Translations under genes and position numbers: made by a program
Shown: positions 63,270-64,000 of the stretch, piece by piece
Layout: each line of letters begins with the position of its first letter
Numbering within the stretch: position 1 is the first letter of the stretch
Source of the DNA: Symbiodinium natans
Taxonomy: Eukaryota; Sar; Dinophyceae; Suessiales; Symbiodiniaceae
Assembly: GCA_905221605.1 (NCBI GenBank)
Contig: CAJNDS010002644.1
Location: forward strand, 162,001-226,000
Reading direction: 5' to 3'
Length of the DNA stretch: 64,000 nt
Notes under the pieces: generated by a model
What the model was told of the DNA's origin: nothing
The model's database searches: none
The model's input: only the letters and a program-made list of their open reading frames with translations

Positions 63270-64000
63270 GGCCAAAGTAGGTGACATTAACAGGTTTTTG
63301 ACCCCATTTGTATTCTTGCAGCCCCAGGATTTCTTAGTTCAGATCCAGTTATATCCAGTTATAAATCACTTGAGGATTTAGGGTTTGCGGTTTAGGCCGG
63401 GTTTAGGGTTTACTACTGGAGCAATCAAGTCCTCCTCCCACCTCCTTCCCGCAAACGAACTAAGCGACCGGCGCGGCAGCTAGATCCCAGCGGGCGCCTG
63501 AAAGGTTTAGGGCTTAAGGGTTTAGGGGTTCAGGGGGTTTAGGGTTGAAGGGGTTTAGGGGTCAGGGCTTGAGGATTTACGGGGGCCTCGGGCTTAGTTA
63601 AATGATTCAAATAGGGGTTAGGGCTTGAAGGTTGGGGGCTTTTACCGGCAACACGTTGGCTACAGCCTGGTCCCCTCACAAATCCGACCACTGTTCCAAG
63701 TTGCAAGTCACAAGGTTTAGGGTTGAAGGAATCTTCCCGCCCTCTCCGACTCCCGAGCCCCCCCGCACCCCAAAGGATTTAGGGTTTCAGACCCTGAACC
63801 CTAAAGCCTAAACCCTAAACCAGGGCCATTTTAGGGTTGTTAGGGTTTTAGGGCTCGGGCACCCCAAAAACCGTAAACAAAATCCTCTGGGCGCCAAAAC
63901 CTGGACCGAAGAATCCTTTGCTTGAAGGTTCATCCGGGTTTGGGTTTAGGATTTAGGGTTTGAGGTTTAGGGCTTGCTTGAAACCTCATGGGTAGTTTGT
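63270..64000. other. Spacer with short telomeric variants
   Basis: Only short degenerate tracts (63505-63560, 63795-63815, 63940-63970). No gene, no long repeat. Confidence 0.6.

Overview
This window looks like gene-poor nuclear DNA of a dinoflagellate, probably of the Symbiodiniaceae or a relative. The assignment is an inference. It rests on three things read in the sequence: (i) plant/dinoflagellate-type telomeric heptamers TTTAGGG/CCCTAAA scattered everywhere in both orientations; (ii) a ubiquitin-like plus ankyrin-repeat gene of a kind common in dinoflagellate genomes; (iii) a decayed retroelement polyprotein with a CCCH zinc knuckle followed by the start of a reverse transcriptase. Nothing looks bacterial, viral or organellar. 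I recognised no rRNA, tRNA or CRISPR.

Layout. 1-6 kb: telomeric tracts mixed with short inverted-repeat elements. 6-9.8 kb: microsatellites, a 291-bp satellite, a 106-bp tandem repeat, an AT-rich block and a large inverted minisatellite. 10-12.4 kb: telomeric tracts and MITE-like fragments. 12.4-15.25 kb (minus strand): the best gene, a Ubl-ANK gene in three inferred exons. Its second intron is a MITE-like element (family B) that has itself been entered by another TIR element (family L) carrying an orientation-switching CCAGCCCT minisatellite. 15.3-47 kb: telomeric tracts, MITE families, simple repeats, a 420-bp tandem duplication and a 400-bp duplication, with no convincing gene. 47.4-48.3 kb: two minus-strand exon-like ORFs bordered by copies of family M. 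49.8-50.2 kb: the longest telomeric tract. 50.5-51.9 kb: retroelement remnant, followed by an AACGCAC-type array. 53.6-64 kb: telomeric tracts and many further MITE copies.

The main theme is the interplay of three layers: short foldback elements (families A, B, C, D, E, G, H, J, K, L, M, N; labels are mine), telomeric heptamer tracts, and genes. Two elements are split by a telomeric tract flanked on both sides by a duplicated piece of the element, as expected if telomeric DNA was added at staggered breaks or integrated with target duplication. Family B appears to generate a 4-bp target duplication (GAGG in the ankyrin gene, ATGA elsewhere). In the ankyrin gene that duplication supplies a possible GC-AG intron that restores the ankyrin frame exactly, which is the signature expected of an introner-like element.
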